DNA of 64,000 bases from Dichetophora obliterata (taxonomy: Eukaryota > Arthropoda > Insecta > Diptera > Sciomyzidae). This document shows positions 46,450-59,139 of the stretch, in pieces. The position numbers and the translations under genes were made by a program. The DNA lies in NCBI GenBank assembly GCA_963920525.1, contig OY986436.1, forward strand, positions 79,205,630 through 79,269,629, written 5' to 3'. How positions within the stretch are numbered: position 1 is the stretch's first letter; every line of letters begins with the position of its first letter. The notes beneath the pieces were generated by a model. It made no database searches, was not told the origin of the DNA, and saw nothing but the letters and a program-made list of their open reading frames with translations.

Positions 46450-48300
46450 TCATATGTTTCTAAGAGTAGTGTAGAGTGCACTAACCCTAGAAGATTTACC
46501 TAGTATGTTCCTCTTTGTTTTTCTTCATATTTTCTTTTTGAAAGAAAAAGGATCGCTTTACCCATTCCACAGAATGGTTCCGGATCAACGAGAGAAATGG
46601 ATGCTCCTTTCTTTGTCAGTTTGTCACCAATTTCGTTTCCTTCTATACCTTTGTGTTCTGGAACCCACAGGATCCAGACTCGGTTTTTTTCGCCAAGCGT
46701 ATTAAGTTTAACATGACACTCTTTCACAAGATTTGAGGTCACCTGATGAGATTTCAATGCGTTGATAGTCGCTTGATTATCGGATAGGATATCTATGTTT
46801 TGGTTCCGGTATTTACGTTCTAGGTTAAAGTATTCGCACCTGTCAATAGCGTATATTTCCTGTTCTTGCCCATATGCTTGAAAAATTTCATCCCTGACCC
46901 GTAAACTCCTGCTTCGGTCTTTTCTTCGGTAAGAGAGCCATTATTTTACTATGTAATCATGTACTGGTTTATCGTATAAGTTTTGGATAGACCTTCCCAT
47001 TTCTTTTTACTACTTAGTTCAGTTTGGAATCTTTTAGTGAAACTGAATTTTTAATGCATGATGTTTCTCGGTATTGTTATTTCAGGATATTGTCTCGATA
47101 GAATATCAATTCTTTCGAGTTATACAATCCCTTTGCCCGATATCTTCACTAGTCATCCTTAGAATAGCCCTCTTTGCCTGGGATTGAATGCAAATGCGAA
47201 GAGGTGTTAGTTCCCGTAGAATCTCAATGGATGTTGTTGGACGTGATCGCATGGCAGCACACGCAGGTCAATAATTGCTTACTCTATAGCTTGTTTAGCG
47301 CACCGATAACTGTCAGCCCCATTCTGAATGATTTTGCCTGGGAATCGGAAAAGGGAGGTTTCATTTCTAAGATAGCAGATAAAGATATCATTTTTTAATT
47401 ACACTCATGAATATTAACGGTTGATGAACAAATTGGCATTAAAAATTTCCAAAATGTTTTTGAACTTTATCTTAAAAATGAAAATTCCCTTTTTTGATTG
47501 CCTGGGAAAAATCATTCAGAATTGGGCTGAATATGTTTCTTTTTTTTTCTTGCCCAGATGATTGAGCCATACACAATCATGGAACGTATGATCATTGTAT
47601 ATATCCATCGCAGTATTTGTGGAGTGCATCGCCAGCTTTCTCCTGCGATGAATCTGTAAATTATAAATGTTCTAAGAGCCTTCTTTGATATTTCGCTCAA
47701 ATGTGTTTTCCATAGTAGTTTTTGGTATAGAATTCTTCCCCAAGAATTTAACTACCCCTTGGAAGTCTATTTCTGTTTCGTCTAACCTAATAGACTTAAG
47801 ATGCTCAAGTTTATATTTCCTGGTAAATGGTATGATGGTGGTTTTTGCCGGACTTATGTTCAGCCCCACCTTTTTGCACCATTTTTTTGGCACCGTTAGA
47901 CCCATTTCCGTTCTCTAACACAGGGTCTCCTCAAATTTTCCCTTACAGATAGTTACTATGTTAGCATATCCTAAGAACATTAATCCAGTTTTGGCCAATT
48001 TTTCCAGTAGTTCATTTACTACAATGCTCCACAGAAAAGATAATACTCCCCCTTGTAGATCACCTCTTGTTGTAGTTGCTATTATAGTGCTAGTACTAGT
48101 TTCTATTGCATTTTACCCATTCATTTCGTAAGGGCATTATTGGATAAGAGCTTTACTTATGGCTTCATAATAAGTATTGACAAAGGCACCTTCTATATCA
48201 AGAAAAGCACATAGTGCTGTTTCTTTCATATCTAAGATTTCCTGAAGTACATTTGTCTGTTGATAAAGTGCAATCTTTATTGATCTAACTGTTCTAACCC
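46450..48300 (-). pseudogene. LINE remnant with reverse transcriptase and RNase H (I/LOA/R1-type)
   Basis: The reverse-strand reading starts inside the reverse transcriptase at about 48300: ALYQQTNVLQEILDMKETAL and CAFLDIEGAF (catalytic Asp block). LQGGVLSFLWSIVVNELLE follows. The YADD box has decayed to GYANIVT (about 47965). GLNISPAKTTIIPFTRKY and QILRWIYTMIIRSMIVYGSI come next. An RNase H piece (46757-46500) has ILWVPEHKGIEGNEIGDKL. RNase H after reverse transcriptase fits the I/LOA/R1 side of the non-LTR tree. 5' truncated and full of stops; a foreign segment may interrupt it at about 47200-47400. Confidence 0.8.
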
Positions 48301-51300
48301 AAAAAAATATTGTTTAATAAGAGAAAATTTTTTTCATTAGAACACAAATCTTGTTAAGGAATGTAATCCATCAAGAAAAATAAATCTTGTCAATACAAAG
48401 AGGACAGTGTAACCTATACATAGTCATAACCAGTACATAGTCAAATTCATGTAACAACCAACAAGAATATTATTTACATAAAGTAATCTTATTATCAATT
48501 TGCAAAAGAATCTTGTAACCACTAATCAAAAACAAATATTTTTATTGGTAAGACTCTTCTTTTAAATTTTAAAAAGTTTGCGTTACAACATTGACACCTT
48601 TTATCGAAAAATGTTTCTGTTAAGAAACGTACCAACAAATTATTTATTTTTATTGAAACTTATACTTTTATTTCTTTATATTTAAGTTAATTTCCTCTCA
48701 CCAGTGTATCGATATGTTAAATATCAAGAATAGATATACACGCCTTCATTACGAATAGCAACAGCAAATTTTTGAATATTTTAGGTTTTGGGAATCATAA
48801 ATTCAACGAACGATCATTTTTTGATTATAGCGCGAGAACGAATCTTCTAATTTGGTTATCAAATATCGAAAAAATATCGCAGTTATTTACTACAAAATAA
48901 CGAATGACACAAATTTGACAATTTCTAATTGTTTCGGAGCAATTTTGAATTGAAATACGAGAAAATTGTTTTTTTCAGCAAAACTTTCTCCAAATTTTTA
49001 AGAATATATTTTAATAAAGTTGAAAACGACGAAAAGTTTTTAGCTAAGTCCGTTTTACGACTAAAAGTTGTAATTTGTGCATGGAAAATTAATATAATAA
49101 ATACAAATCTGGTTGCTTTCACAGGAATCTTGTTTTATAAAACATTATTTGATAAAGTTAATTTGAAAACAATAATATATATTATTTATGAAACAAGCAA
49201 TGTTAAAAATATAACAAGATTTTTTGAGTGTAGAGAAAGTGTGTAAATGAAAAATACTCACTGAGAATTATTATTCTATACTCAATTGGCAGTTATTAAA
49301 ATTAAGAGTGCAAATTTGAACTGAGAAAAAAAACAAAATTTCTAAAAACATAAACTAATTTTTTTAAATGGAACTTTCAATTGAGCTTAGCACCCACCGG
49401 TTTTTATTAAAATGCGTAAAGTGACACCAGGCTGCATACGATATAAAACATTCTATAACATTCAATGTAGAACCCATAGATTTACGTTATTTTATTTCTA
49501 TAAAGAAGCCCTTAAAAAAATGTTCATTACTTTTTTAATGCAGAAAATATTAATTTTACTAAATCAAAAGCAATACCAATGACACTGCAAGATCAGCATC
49601 TTATTCTCAAGAGGTATTATCTCAAAAGACAAAATTTTGCGCGTCATTTTGTCTAACAACAATCTATATGATCGGACAATAAAATCAAATGCAGCAAACC
49701 CAAACACGATAGTTATATGAGTGGTACAGATGATAACTTTTATAGACCATTGAATAAGTGTTAGATCTCCCATACATAAAAAAGCTAAGGCTCAGTACTT
49801 TCCTATACTTCAGAGTGGCTAAAGAGCCTCAACGATAAAATTTTATTTAAACCATATCGAATACCGCTATATATCAATTTCTATATAAATGCTTAACTTT
49901 AAAAAATGTTGACTTAAATATATTAAAAAACAACAACAAAAACGCATATATTAATATGACAATATTAGGATTAAAATATATCTATTATCTAGTACTGTAA
50001 GTGTAAGATATTAAATATTTATTAGAATTGACATATATTGCTCGAAACTGTTTAGAGGCAATTACAAGACTAGTTATATTCGATAAACAACAAACAAATT
50101 GTAAATAAATTAAAAAAAAAAACATTTATAACTAGCAAAACTTCAACCAATGCTATCAAATAGTTAATTTAAAGTAAAATTATTTAATGTTTTGATTATA
50201 TTTTAAATAATTCAAATTGTCGATATACGAAACAAAAACAAATTTTTTATATAAATTTTTTAATAACATTTGATTATGCATATTATATTAAATTAAATAA
50301 CAAAAACAAAAAAGTCATAAAGCAATTTAGAAAACTATACAAATTGACAAGCAAATATATCAGTTACAATTTTATAAAAACTTTTTTTAACATAAAAGCT
50401 ACTGAAATTAAATAAAAAACTAAACAAAAAATAACAGATTTTATTGCATTTAACTCTAAACCAACAACTCATTAACTGAATATTAAAAATAAACAAATTA
50501 CAAAACTAAACTTCAAGTTAAAGTGTTAAAAATTTTGTAAGTATTTAAAATTAAATATTTAAACATACATTTTACAGTAATGAAAGTAAATATATATATA
50601 TATACTTATAAATAATTATACACGTAGCTCTACTAAGCTGTAAATTATAATGAAAATTTGAAAATTTTTATTTATATCTTAATCAAAATTATTATATAAA
50701 ACAGCAACAAGAAAAATGTTCGTGTTGTTAAACTTTTAACTCATAAGTGTTAAAGTTACAAAAACAATGAAAACAGCAAACAACAACAAAAAATTTCATA
50801 AAAGTTTACTTGGAAAAGAAATACAGGACAATAAATTCATATATTATATAAGAGAAAAATTAGTATTTAAACACAAAAAAAAAGAGAATAAAAATGAATA
50901 TAATTAATATTGGTAATCATTAAAAGTTAATAATGTCTTTGATTTTTGAGAGAATTCTTTTTATTTTGTTAACAATGCAGAATAAAAATATGAGGTAAGT
51001 TTTAAGTGAAAAAATTATAAATCTAGTGTAAGGTAAGTATTAAAGTTTTTTCTTAAATTTATACACTGAGAATAAAAACATACTTAAAAATTAAGCTAAA
51101 AATTTAAAAATAGCAATTTAAAGCATTTTCGTTTCTACAAAACAAAATTTTAAAGAAGCGTGTTTAATTTAAAACTTATTTCTTACAATAACAAAAAATT
51201 CGTCGCCATCTGAGTTTTATTAAAAAATTATGTGCAGTAGAATCATTAACCATTATTGCCAGACAATCAAGATTAAGCTGAGAAGAACCCCGATTTTAAA

Positions 51301-51376
51301 TTTGATTGTTTGAAAATTATTTTTTGAATTGGCTTAACAAATATTGAACAGTAGATGAAATTAAAACGAATTAATT
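48300..51376. other. 3-kb AT-rich stretch, no gene seen
   Basis: Very AT-rich, with short TATATATA runs (about 50588-50604). ORFs at 48925-49246 on both strands overlap each other and lack motifs. No inverted repeats were noticed. Confidence 0.45.
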
Positions 51377-54005
51377 ATTTCATTTATTTATTTATTTATT
51401 ATTATTATTCATCAAACAGAGATCTATTCTCTTAATGACTATTTTAAAATTGAAAATACAGTATATTATAACAATTTGACACAGGTTACGTTAAGTTACT
51501 GGAATTATTATATACACTATTAAAATATAAAAGCAGAGAATTCTTAAAGACACTCCTACTTAAACCTAGATTAGAGTCTATGTCTCGACAAACTGAATTT
51601 GCCAAACTTAAGCAACGAGCAATTGGTTCGTTCATATTGTAGTTTACTCTATGAAATGGCTCATGGAAAAATCTTTGAGATCTCAGATCACGTGAAGGTA
51701 CGTGAAAGCATAATTGAAAAAGCAAAGTGGAACAGTTTATTTCAAATCATATTAAATCCCAGACGAACATAATGTCAAAATATTTCCGGCGATTTTCCAA
51801 GGATAGAATACCAAGAAGAAGCCTTCTCACATAATATTCTGCCATTTCGACATTCCAATTTAAGCGACTGATTGCAATTCTCGTAAAGCGTCGCTGAATT
51901 CTTTCGATTCTATTAGAAGCGCATCTATAGAAAGGGTCCCAGATTATGCAGCAGTATTCTAAGATAGATCTTACAAATGCAAAATATAAAGATTTTAGAG
52001 AAAATGGATCACAAAGGTCTTTAGTGTTCCTGTTTATGAAACCTAACATAGCATTAGCCTTTGCTACAATATAGTCTATATGCTTTGAGAACCTTAGTTT
52101 ATAATCAAGTATAACTCCAAGATCTTACTTTTCAGTTATTCTAGACAATGTCATAATTCCGAGTTTATATGTGTAAACTACGGCGATAAAATTCGATTGA
52201 AAGTCAAACTTTGGCATTTAGATATATTCAGCGGCAGTAAATTTTCGCTGCACCAAACAGATAATTAGAGCAAATCTCTTTCAAGGTTCAAACAATCGTT
52301 AGTATTTTTTATAATAGAAAAAATCTTTATGTTATCAGCATACATTAAGCACTGAGAAAATTTTATTTTTTTAGGAATGTCATTTACGAATAAAAGAAAC
52401 AGAAGTGGCCCCAAGTGACTGCCCTGCGGAACTCCTGAAGAAACCGATATAGCATCTGACACTTTATTGTTAATACGAACAAACTGTGTCCTTCCTGTAA
52501 GGTATGACTCGAATCATTTTAAAAAGTTAGAGTGAAAGCCAATTAATTCGAGTTTTTCTATGAGCAGTTGCTCATGATGAACTCTATCAAAGGCTTTTGA
52601 AAAATCTGCAAATATAACAATTCAAAATATATTTTTGAAAATATTTCCAAATTTGTAGTTGTTGACCTTCCCGTGATAAAACCATGTTGTTACGGTGATA
52701 TAACCTCTTTTAGTAAAAAAGTGAGTCTGTTATATGCTAATTTTTCAAAAATTTTAGGGATCATGGATATTTTACATGTTGGACGATAATTAGAGACCTC
52801 GTTTTTAGAACCAGATTATGGATCGGAGTAATGTAAGTAATTTTCCAATCCGTTAGAAATTCGCCTTTTCTTAATGATTGATTAAAAATTGTCGTTAATG
52901 GTAAACATAACGCGTCTGCGCATCTTTTTAATAGAATGGGTGGAAAACCATCCCACCCGGGTTGTTTATAAAGGTTTAATTGCTTTAACCCTTCCCGAAC
53001 TTCTATTGAGCTAAGTTCTAGGTCACCTATATTAAGTAAACAACAGGATGAGTCTTTGTAGGTATTTGTATTTGTGATGTTGTTTGAAGAAACATATACT
53101 GATCGAAAGAATTCCGCGAAAATATTGCAAATTGATAGAAGGTCAGATGTTGTACTGCCCATGTATTGAATAGTATTAAGAATGCCCGTAGACTTCTTTT
53201 TGCTATTAATAAAATGCCAAAAACTTTTACTATTGGTCTTCAGTTGACATTTTATCTGGAAAATATAATTTTTATATAAAAATTTGTTCAGTTGATCACA
53301 TTTCCTTTGAAGAAAGCGATAATTATTTAATAGAATTTGATTATTATTTGATTTTCTGTAAAGTTTATATGCTTTTTTTTATTATTTAAATTAATTAGCT
53401 CTTTATTGAACCATATAGGTTTTGATAAATTTTTTAAAGAAGCTATAGGAATGTAAAGGTTTACAGCTTCTTTAAGCTTGTTTGAAAAAATATTGTAATT
53501 TGTTACTAAGTTATCATTATTTAAAACTGACAACCAAATAACATTTGTTAAGAAAAGTGAAATATTGGTATAATTACCTTTGGCATAATCAAAATTTAAA
53601 CTATTTTCGTTTACAGGTTTTAAATATTTATAGAATACATAATGTTGTGTGATGATTTGAATTCAGTAAGGATGCGGAGCTAAAGCTATTTACACCGGCA
53701 TTGATTTCACTATCCTCAAAAATTAAATCAAGTAAGCGATTGGAGTTGTTATATTGTATATACTATTAATTTGGTGGAGATCAAACTCTGCCAGCCTATC
53801 AACAACCTCGCATTCACTTTTATAAGCAACATTATATGGTATCCAGTAATGCATATCCTCATCAAAAATCCAATCTATGTTGGTGAGATTAAAATCACCC
53901 ATAACTATGTACATCATTCTGATTATCTTTGAGATTATTCAATATGCTAATACAATTATCCATATGTAATTTATATAAATCAATAGAACTATTTGGTGGT
54001 ATATA
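51377..54005 (-). mobile_element. 5'-truncated non-LTR retrotransposon with (AAAT)n tail
   Basis: On the reverse strand the element runs from about 54005 to an AATAAATAAATAAATG tail at about 51377-51400. The 5' limit cuts the endonuclease domain in half. TCGA-rich sequence at 54086 begins just beyond it. Confidence 0.85.
51486..54000 (-). pseudogene. LINE ORF2 remnant: endonuclease C-terminal half and reverse transcriptase
   Basis: Pieces in order on the reverse strand: YIPPNSSIDLYKLHMDNC (about 53998) and VMGDFNLTNIDW (53900, catalytic Asp of the endonuclease). Then FAEFFRSVYVSSN, LNLYKQPGWDGFPPILLKR and FLTDWKITYITPIH (53162-52761). Then VSSGVPQGSHLGPLLFLLF and LMYADNIKIF (52462-52265; YADD changed to YADN). 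The C-terminal part is KSLYFAFVRSILEYCCIIWD and RIERIQRRFTR (52049-51747). Multiple shifts and stops. It shares this layout and wording with the LINE at 56.6-58.7 kb, so the two belong to one family or close sister families. Confidence 0.85.
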
Positions 54006-54085
54006 ACTTAATATTTAAAAAATTTCAAAATGGCCGCAATGAAACGCAACTTCAACGAAAGGAGTTAAATCTTGGATTCGGGGAT

Positions 54086-54206
54086 AGTCGAGTAGTCGAA
54101 AAGTCGATTAGTCGATTTTTTCATAAAATTTTTCGACTTTTTAAAGTCGATTAATGATTTCAGTTATTAGTCGAAAATCGATTTCTTATCGACTATATTC
54201 GGTTTT
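54086..54206. repeat. Cluster of nine TCGA-centred motifs
   Basis: GGGATAGTCGAGTAGTCGAA begins the cluster. AGTCGATT or its complement recurs nine times within about 120 bp. Such dense short motifs are typical of hAT subterminal transposase-binding regions, and GGGATAGTCGA could be a degraded terminus. Confidence 0.55.
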
Positions 54207-54209
54207 CGT

Positions 54210-55083
54210 GAAATTTTTTTTATTCATAATTAAAATAATTTTGTTACAATAACAATTAGAATTGCATCAATAACACTTAGTTTTCCTTAGTGAAAAACGA
54301 TTGCTATACAAAAACGACACTCGTGCGTTCAGTTCGCCAACAACGCAGCCAACATTGAGAAAACAATGTAATGTTATTTGCTAATTTGTGCCAGCGCTGC
54401 TAAAAGTACTACAATTTTAGTATTTTACTCCTATTGGATAGTGCGTACAACTATACTCCCCAAATATGAATAATAGCACTACAAGTATCAGCAACTTTAT
54501 AAGCCACATGTTGCAATTTTTATAGACTTTCATCTTTTTTCCAGGGTAACAGGGTATGAAATAAACACTGCAGTAAATTGGTAAATCTATATTGGGTGAA
54601 AACAAAACAAAACAAAACAGCAAATCGGTGTGATCGACCTTTTTTAAAAATTCTGAAAAAATTATCAAAAATTTAGTTGAGTCTGTAGATACTGGAAATG
54701 GTATTTTTTATTTCCTCGCTAATTTATTTTGCAAGTTAGAGGGGTTCTAAAATGAAAAAATGATGAAAATAACGAAAAAATCAATAAACTGTCTGTCTGT
54801 GTGAGGCCTATAGACTCCAAAACTACTGAACCAATTGATCTGAAACTTGGAAAGTCGAGTTGCTTCAGATAGGAGATGGTATAAGAAGAAAAAATGCCAC
54901 ACCACTTTTACCACGCACAAATCAAATAAAATACTATATTTCACACTGTATGGGTCGTATAAGGTTTAAATTTAGTAATTTGGTTTGTACGGTTAGTGTC
55001 GACAACTGTACTGAAAATGGGTTTCCACGCCCATTTTTACAGCCAATCAATAAAAATTCTATATTTCGTACGTTCTTATCGTA
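54210..55083. other. Spacer with a CCACGCCC-type short repeat
   Basis: About 54800-55080 carries a diverged unit (CGCCCATTTTTACAGCCAAT, then CAATAAAAATTCTATATTTC) related to that at 6540-6900. The right DD41D element inserted into it. No gene. Confidence 0.55.
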
Positions 55084-56349
55084 TTGGGTGTTTTTTATAG
55101 AGTGGTACAACTTTGAGTTGGCATCATTACTTTATATGATCACCCATTTAATAGCTAATAGTTGTTTTTTGTTTAGTTTACTTTGACATTTCATTATAGA
55201 TCCACTTACACCAGAGCAACGCGTGCAAATTGTGGAAATTTTTAATCAAAATAATGGTTCTTTTCGTCAAACTTATCGTGCACTTCGTCCATTTTATGGC
55301 GTACATAATCGTCCTTCAGTGCTGCTAATTCGAAGAACAATAGATCGTTTTCGAACCACATTTACTGTTACTGATAATGTGCATCCCGTGAGACGCCGAA
55401 CAGTGCGCACTGAAGAATCTGTAGCCGCTGTACAGGAAAGCATTGAAGATGATCCTAATCAATCTATTCGTCGCCGTTCTCAGCAACTGGGGTTGTGTCC
55501 CTCCACTTTATGGAAGATTTTTCGAAAAGATCTTGGCTTAGAACCTTTCAAGATTCAACTTGTGCAGGAATTAAAGCCAAACGACCATCGAATGCGCCGC
55601 CAATTCGGCGAATGGGCTGAAGCACAAATTGATATTGATTTTGAATTTCCATGGAAAATTTTATTTTACGATGAAGCCCATTTTTGGTTGAATGGGTACG
55701 TAAATAAACAGAATTGTCGTATTTAGAGTGAGGAGAATCCACAAGCTTTTGTCGAAACACCATTACATCCACAGAAAATTACTGGTTGGTGCGCTTTATG
55801 GGCTGGCGGAGTTATTGGCCCATATGTCTTCAAAAACGATGATGGTCAGAATGTTACTATCAATGGTGAACATGATCCGAAGTTTTTTCGTACCTCAATT
55901 AGCTGGCATTAATCTTGCTGATATGTAGTTCCAGCAGGACGGAGCCTACAATTCATTTACTCAAGGAAACTTTTGACGAAAAAGTAATTTCACGAAATGG
56001 CCCAATTAATTGGCCCCCAAGATCGTGTGATTTAACCCCATTAGATTATTTCCTTTAGGGTTATGTAAAGTCACTTGTCTACGTCGATAAAGCACAAACA
56101 ATTGAACACCTGGAAATCAACATTCGAAGAGTTATCGGCGAGATTCGGCCGCAAATGCTGCGACAAGTTTGTGAAAACTAGTGTTCCAGATTGCGTCTTG
56201 TACGCGCCAGCCGTGGCGGCCACATGGCTGAAATCATATTTAATGTCATAAAATTTTCTATCTAATGAAGCCCGTCTTATTGATATTAAAAATACGTTAC
56301 TATGTTTGATTATGATTTAAACTTGTATCACTCTATAAAAAACACCCTT
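55084..56349 (+). mobile_element. DD41D mariner (rosa-like) element with GGGTGTTTTTTATAGAGTG ends
   Basis: Inverted ends TTGGGTGTTTTTTATAGAGT (55084) and AAGGGTGTTTTTTATAGAGT (reverse complement from 56349) have TA at 55082-55083 and 56350-56351. 1,266 bp, full length for the group but with a dead gene. The terminal sequence differs from that of the 18.3-19.6 kb copy, so it is a separate lineage. Confidence 0.93.
55196..56245 (+). pseudogene. DD41D mariner transposase, nonsense and frameshift mutations
   Basis: The readable frame begins IDPLTPEQRVQIVEIF at about 55196; the expected ATG is lost and a TGA lies three codons earlier. Two helix-turn-helix regions follow (GSFRQTYRALRPFYG; NQSIRRRSQQLGLCPSTLWK), then the first catalytic Asp in FYDEAHFWLNGYVNKQN. 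A TGG to TAG change stops the frame at 55726, just before SEENPQAF. The rest continues with GWCALWAGGVIGPYVF, then shifts. QQDGAYN (about 55935) and RSCDLTPLDYF (about 56030) mark the second and third catalytic positions. The C-terminal RGGHMAE is at about 56215. No full product can be made. Confidence 0.9.
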
Positions 56350-56639
56350 TATTAGACTAAAATTTGATAATTTAGTTCATATGGTTACAGCTATGGTTTA
56401 GTTCGGCAGCTATACTGAAAATGGTGAATATATTTGGCATTTCTTGTCATTTTCGTGGCAGTAAGGCGGTCTGTAGCAGAACAACGTCTGCCGTCTAGTA
56501 TGTATATGAAAACTTTAGCAATTGCTTTTATGGCCTTTTGTAATACCTTTTAAGAATTTGCAATCTAAAATCTCAACACTGAAGCCACTAATTGTCCTAT
56601 TTCAACTACTTATACGAAAATCATTAGTATTTAACCATA

Positions 56640-58697
56640 CTCAATAAAAGTCTTTCAAAATTAGAAAACCGTATGAACAAATTGTTCAAAAAAAATAAAA
56701 TAAATCTATCTTTTCGTCAAAACTATTAACAAGCGCGTAGTGAATACGCATCTCTTAAAGAATCGCTCTACAAATCTCACCTTAATAAGCTGGAGTCTGA
56801 TATAAGAGAAAATCCAAAGAACTTTTGGAATTTCTTGAATAAAAAAAGAAACACGAAGGGTTTCCCTAAAAATATGTTTTTAACGAAAAAACTGCAAGTA
56901 GCACTTCAGACGTCACAAATATTTTTGCTGATTACTTTCAATTGCATTTTTTATGAGACGACGGCGATGACGTGAACTACCCTTTTTACAATAATGACAA
57001 CCCTATTATTGATATGGGCTCATTAGTTCCTTCTGTTGATGACGTCTTACAAGATCTGCTCACTCTAGACATTAATAAAGGAACTAGTCCTGATAATATT
57101 CCCCCCATATTTTTAAAAAAACTGCGCAGCTGTGCTAGCCCAGCTATTAGCGCTTTTATATAATTTGTCTTTACAGATAGTGCAGGTTTTGAATATTTGG
57201 AAAGAATCCATTATTAGGGACTATCCATAAGTCTGGCTCTAGGCAAAATATAGCGAACTATCAACCGATATCAAAATTGCCCTTGATCCCTGAATTATTT
57301 GAGTCAATTGTCAAAAAACGTATTTATGCTAGAATTAAAAACTCTATCTTTGAATTCCAACACGGTTTTGTTAGTGGTAAAGTGGTAAGTCTACTTCTAC
57401 AAACCTATCACTGTTTTCTCACTTCATTAAAACTGAAATGGAAAAAGGCAATCAAATTGACGCAATTTTTACTGATTTCGCCAAAGCCATTGATAGAGTT
57501 CAGCACTCCATTATGGTTAAAAAACTTTCCCTGATGGGGTTTCAATTCCTGGCTGAGGAATTACTTTTCTGATAGATATCAAGTTGTCCGTATTGGAAAC
57601 TGCTACCCAAAATCTATTACCAACTACTCTGGTGTGCCCCAAGGAAGCCACCTTGTACCATTATTGTTTGTCTTGTTCATCAACGATCTCCCAAACTTTT
57701 TACAGCATACTAACTGTTTGATGTATGCTGATGATGTTAAACTGTTTAATTCGGTTTCTTCACCTTCCGACCATCGGCTTCTTCAAATTGATTTAAATAA
57801 TATGATTATATGGTGTTCAGTTAATAAACTATATTTAAATGTTGCCAAATGTCTTTTTATATGAAAAAAAAAACAAATTTATTTAATAACTCAATCGCAA
57901 ATAGTGGTCTTTCACGTGTAGAGTATACATCTGATCTGGGAATTCTATTTGATAGAATTTGATAGATTTGATTTATATTTACAACCTTTACGATTGCATA
58001 ATTACTAAGGCTAATGCAATGATAAGTTTTTTGAGGCGTAATTCGAAGGAATTTAAGGATCCATATACCCTTAGAACGTTATTTTTATCTTTTGTAAGGT
58101 CCATCTGTGAATAAGGTTGTGTGATCTGGGATCCATATTACGAGGTAGATTCTTTGCGATTGGAAAAAATACAAAAACGTTTCACTCGTTATATAATGCC
58201 TAAATTAAATTGGAATTTTATGCCAACGTACGTAACCAGGTGTGCTCTTCTAGGTCTTAATACCTTAGCCTCCAGGTGTAAATTTTTTCTTATTATATTT
58301 GTTAGCAATATAATTATGTCACATATAGACTGCGCGCCACTCCTCGCTCTTCTTAGAATAAATGCGCCCGAGAGATATTTTAGGCAAAGAGATTTTTTTT
58401 ACATTCCATATCATAGGACAAACTATGGCCGTAATGATCCTATTAATAATATGTGCTAAGCGTTCAATTTCATAAGTGCTCAAATAGATCTCACTTTGAA
58501 TAGACAAACTTTCAAACAAAATTTATTAAGAATTGCTTAAAATTAATTTATAAAAAAGTAATATTCTTATATATATTTATGTTTACATTTTATTAGTATC
58601 ATATCATATTGATTATATAATTTACATGTTATTACTCAAAACTATTAAACGATTGTTGATAATTTAAATAGAAATAAATAAATAAATAAATAAATAA
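56640..58697 (+). mobile_element. 5'-truncated non-LTR retrotransposon with (AAAT)n tail
   Basis: Plus-strand LINE sequence from about 56640 (KLFKKNKINLSFRQNY region) to an AAATAAATAAATAAATAAAT tail at about 58672-58697. It lacks the whole endonuclease. Same family type as the LINE at 51.4-54.0 kb but in opposite orientation. Confidence 0.85.
56670..58459 (+). pseudogene. LINE reverse transcriptase remnant
   Basis: Pieces in order: LNKLESDIRENPKNFWNFLN (about 56785) and TLDINKGTSPDNIPPIFLKK (about 57065). ANYQPISKLPLIPELFESIV follows (about 57255), then QHGFVSGKVV (57360), YSGVPQGSHLVPLLFVLF and INDLPNF (about 57625-57695). LMYADDVKLF (57718, YADD intact) leads to IWDPYYEVDSLRLEKIQKRF (58124) and the C-terminal FYIPYHRTNYGRNDP. 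Several frame shifts and stops. There is no endonuclease, so this copy was made by another element's machinery or lost its front end on insertion. Confidence 0.85.
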
Positions 58698-58839
58698 TGA
58701 TTTATACCATACCGTTAAAAAATATGGTGAACCAAAACAAAATATTTAAAATTTTTAAATGAATTATGAATTGATGAAACAAAAATTATAATAACAATCG
58801 AACATTTCAAACACGCAAACAACAATCGCTGAGCTCGAT

Positions 58840-59130
58840 ATTGTGTGCATTTCTGTTGAACACACCAATGACGACATTTGGGACTTTTTTGACCAATCCT
58901 TTAGCAGAGTAACAGAACAGATTAACGCTGGCACAGAAGTTGGTGGAATTCCTATTCAACTACTAATTCCCATAGTTACAACGTCCTCTCGCGAACGCTT
59001 GTTCTCGCATACAGGTATTATCGCCAACCAATTATGCAACCGTCTTTCGCCAAAACATTTCAATATGTTTGTCTTTCTGCGTTCAATTGGTGAGGACATC
59101 TGGTTTGACAAAAATAATATCGTAACATAA
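58840..59130 (+). pseudogene. hAT transposase C-terminal (dimerisation) fragment
   Basis: The frame to 59130 ends IPIVTTSSRERLFSHTGIIA then NQLCNRLSPKHFNMFVFLRS and DIWFD, the C-terminal hAT dimerisation block (Ser-x-x-Glu-Arg, then NRLSPKxxNMLxFL). No upstream transposase domain remains nearby. The TCGA cluster at 54.1 kb could be the other end of the same element with about 4 kb of later insertions between (inference). Confidence 0.8.
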
Positions 59131-59139
59131 TTTAAATTA

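Noticed and set aside
49564..49773. 69-residue reverse-strand frame
   Set aside because: No recognised motif; isolated in AT-rich spacer.
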